Origin: Hyphomicrobiales bacterium
GTDB lineage: Bacteria; Pseudomonadota; Alphaproteobacteria; Rhizobiales; Rhizobiaceae
Assembly: GCA_017305935.1 (NCBI GenBank)
Contig: JAFKJU010000043.1
Coordinates: 1 to 37,268 of the forward strand
Length of the DNA: 37,268 nucleotides
Direction: 5' to 3'
Shown here: positions 36,647 to 37,268 of the stretch, piece by piece
How positions within the stretch are numbered: position 1 is the first letter of the stretch
Layout: every line of letters begins with the position of its first letter
Position numbers and translations under genes: made by a program
Notes under the pieces: generated by a model
What the model saw: only the letters and a program-made list of their open reading frames with translations
The model's database searches: none
What the model was told of the DNA's origin: nothing

Positions 36647-37268
36647 ATGCCATGGAGCGTACAATGGCGCGTTCTGGTCGATGGCCAGGACCTGACCTCG
36701 GCCATGCGGCCCTTCCTGCTGCAGATCACGGTTTCGGACAAGGCGGGCTCCGCCTCGGATACCTGCAGCCTCGAATTCGACGATGCCGGCGGCCAGGTGA
36801 AGCTGCCCGCCGAGGGCGCGCGCGTCCAGGTCTTCCTGCAGGGCGCATCGATCTTCACCGGCAAGGTGGATTCGGTGCGTTCGTCTGGTTCGCGAGGGGG
36901 CGGTCGCACGCTCTCGGTTACCGCCAAGGGGTTCGACGCAAAAGGCAAGGAGAAAGACGTGCAGTCGCATCATATGGACGATGCCTCGCTGCAACAGTTT
37001 CTCGACAAGGCCGCCACGAAAGCCGGCCTTTCTGGCATCACCATCGATCCGGCCTTCGCGACTATCATCCGGCCCTACTGGTCAGCCTCGGAGAGCTTTC
37101 TGCATCTGGGGCAGAAACTTGCCCGCGAGCTGGGCGGCACCTTCAAAATTCGCGGCGACAAGGCGGTGCTGGTAAAGCGCGGTCAGGGCACAAACGCGCT
37201 CGGCGCGGCCATGCCGACCGTGATCGGCCGCGTCGGCGGGAACGTCATCTCCTGGGCGATCTCGCCGC
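36647..37268 (+). CDS. Baseplate hub/late control protein D (P2 gpD-like), cut by window end
   Basis: The visible 207 residues fit the phage late control D family: WSVQWRVLVDGQDLTSAMRPFLLQITVSDKAGSASDTCSLEFDDAGGQVKLPAEGARVQVFLQGASIFTGKVDSVRSSG, then TLSVTAKGFDAKGKEKDVQSHHMDDASLQQFLDKAATKAGL and YWSASESFLHLGQKLARELGGTFKIRGDK. The ATG at 36647 follows the X stop by two bases. The family forms the baseplate hub. The C-terminus lies outside the window. Confidence 0.92.
   Translation, partial: MPWSVQWRVLVDGQDLTSAMRPFLLQITVSDKAGSASDTCSLEFDDAGGQVKLPAEGARVQVFLQGASIFTGKVDSVRSSGSRGGGRTLSVTAKGFDAKGKEKDVQSHHMDDASLQQFLDKAATKAGLSGITIDPAFATIIRPYWSASESFLHLGQKLARELGGTFKIRGDKAVLVKRGQGTNALGAAMPTVIGRVGGNVISWAISP

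Noticed and set aside
1-37268. CRISPR array, tRNA, rRNA, insertion sequence, integrase or attachment site
   Set aside because: I saw no regularly spaced direct repeats, no cloverleaf-like sequence, no transposase or recombinase signature and no flanking duplications. Integration and lysis genes probably lie outside the window.

Overview
The window looks like one temperate-phage genome segment (a prophage or free phage) from a Rhizobiales-type alphaproteobacterium (Rhizobium, Agrobacterium or Sinorhizobium relatives). The reasons are high GC, alphaproteobacterial-style regulators (a CtrA-like DNA-binding domain and a CCUCCUCCC two-hairpin RNA), and a P2-type contractile tail joined to a lambda-type head. 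No integrase, lysis cassette, tRNA or CRISPR array is visible. The right edge cuts the baseplate hub gene D. The left edge cuts a small leftward gene.

Layout. (1) 1-1973: a leftward operon of small genes including an XRE-type regulator. Three of its gene junctions carry copies of one structured hairpin. (2) 1974-3408: an AT-richer immunity region with a leftward promoter, a zinc-ribbon gene, an S24 (CI-like) repressor read leftward and a Cro/YdaS-like gene read rightward. Shared operator-like words sit in both control regions. (3) 3409-3823: non-coding. It holds two adjacent hairpins with CCUCCUCCC loops (cuckoo/CcsR-type sRNA), an intrinsic terminator and a three-hairpin leader. (4) 3824-15178: a tightly coupled rightward early/middle operon, mostly with 4-bp ATGA overlaps. 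It contains a CII-position regulator broken by a one-base indel, a ParB-like protein, a receiver-less CtrA-like winged helix, a Tat-signal-bearing zinc protein, three DNA methyltransferases (ParB/MT-A70 fusion, DPPY type, C5-cytosine), an HTH replication-type protein and a NusG-like antiterminator. (5) 15179-15554: a non-coding boundary with terminator-like structures before the late genes.

(6) 15555-24861: a GPZ-like tail protein, a G/C-homopolymer plus iteron region that may be cos, then small and large terminase, portal, W-like joiner, ClpP-like protease with nested scaffold (frameshifted), D-like decoration protein, E-like major capsid, FI-position and FII-like proteins, in near-lambda order. 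(7) 24858-37268: P2-type tail genes V, W, J, I, fibres, FI sheath, FII tube, E/E' with a GGGAAAC slippery site, T tape measure, U, X and D. One membrane-protein gene on the opposite strand sits between the tube gene and E.

Inferred logic: the CI/Cro pair controls leftward and rightward early transcription. Early proteins modify DNA and possibly host cell-cycle transcription. The NusG-like protein, last gene of the early block, is well placed to carry RNA polymerase through the terminators into the head and tail operon. The strongest candidates for something undescribed are the phage-borne cuckoo RNA, the repeated intercistronic hairpins, and the receiver-less CtrA mimic.
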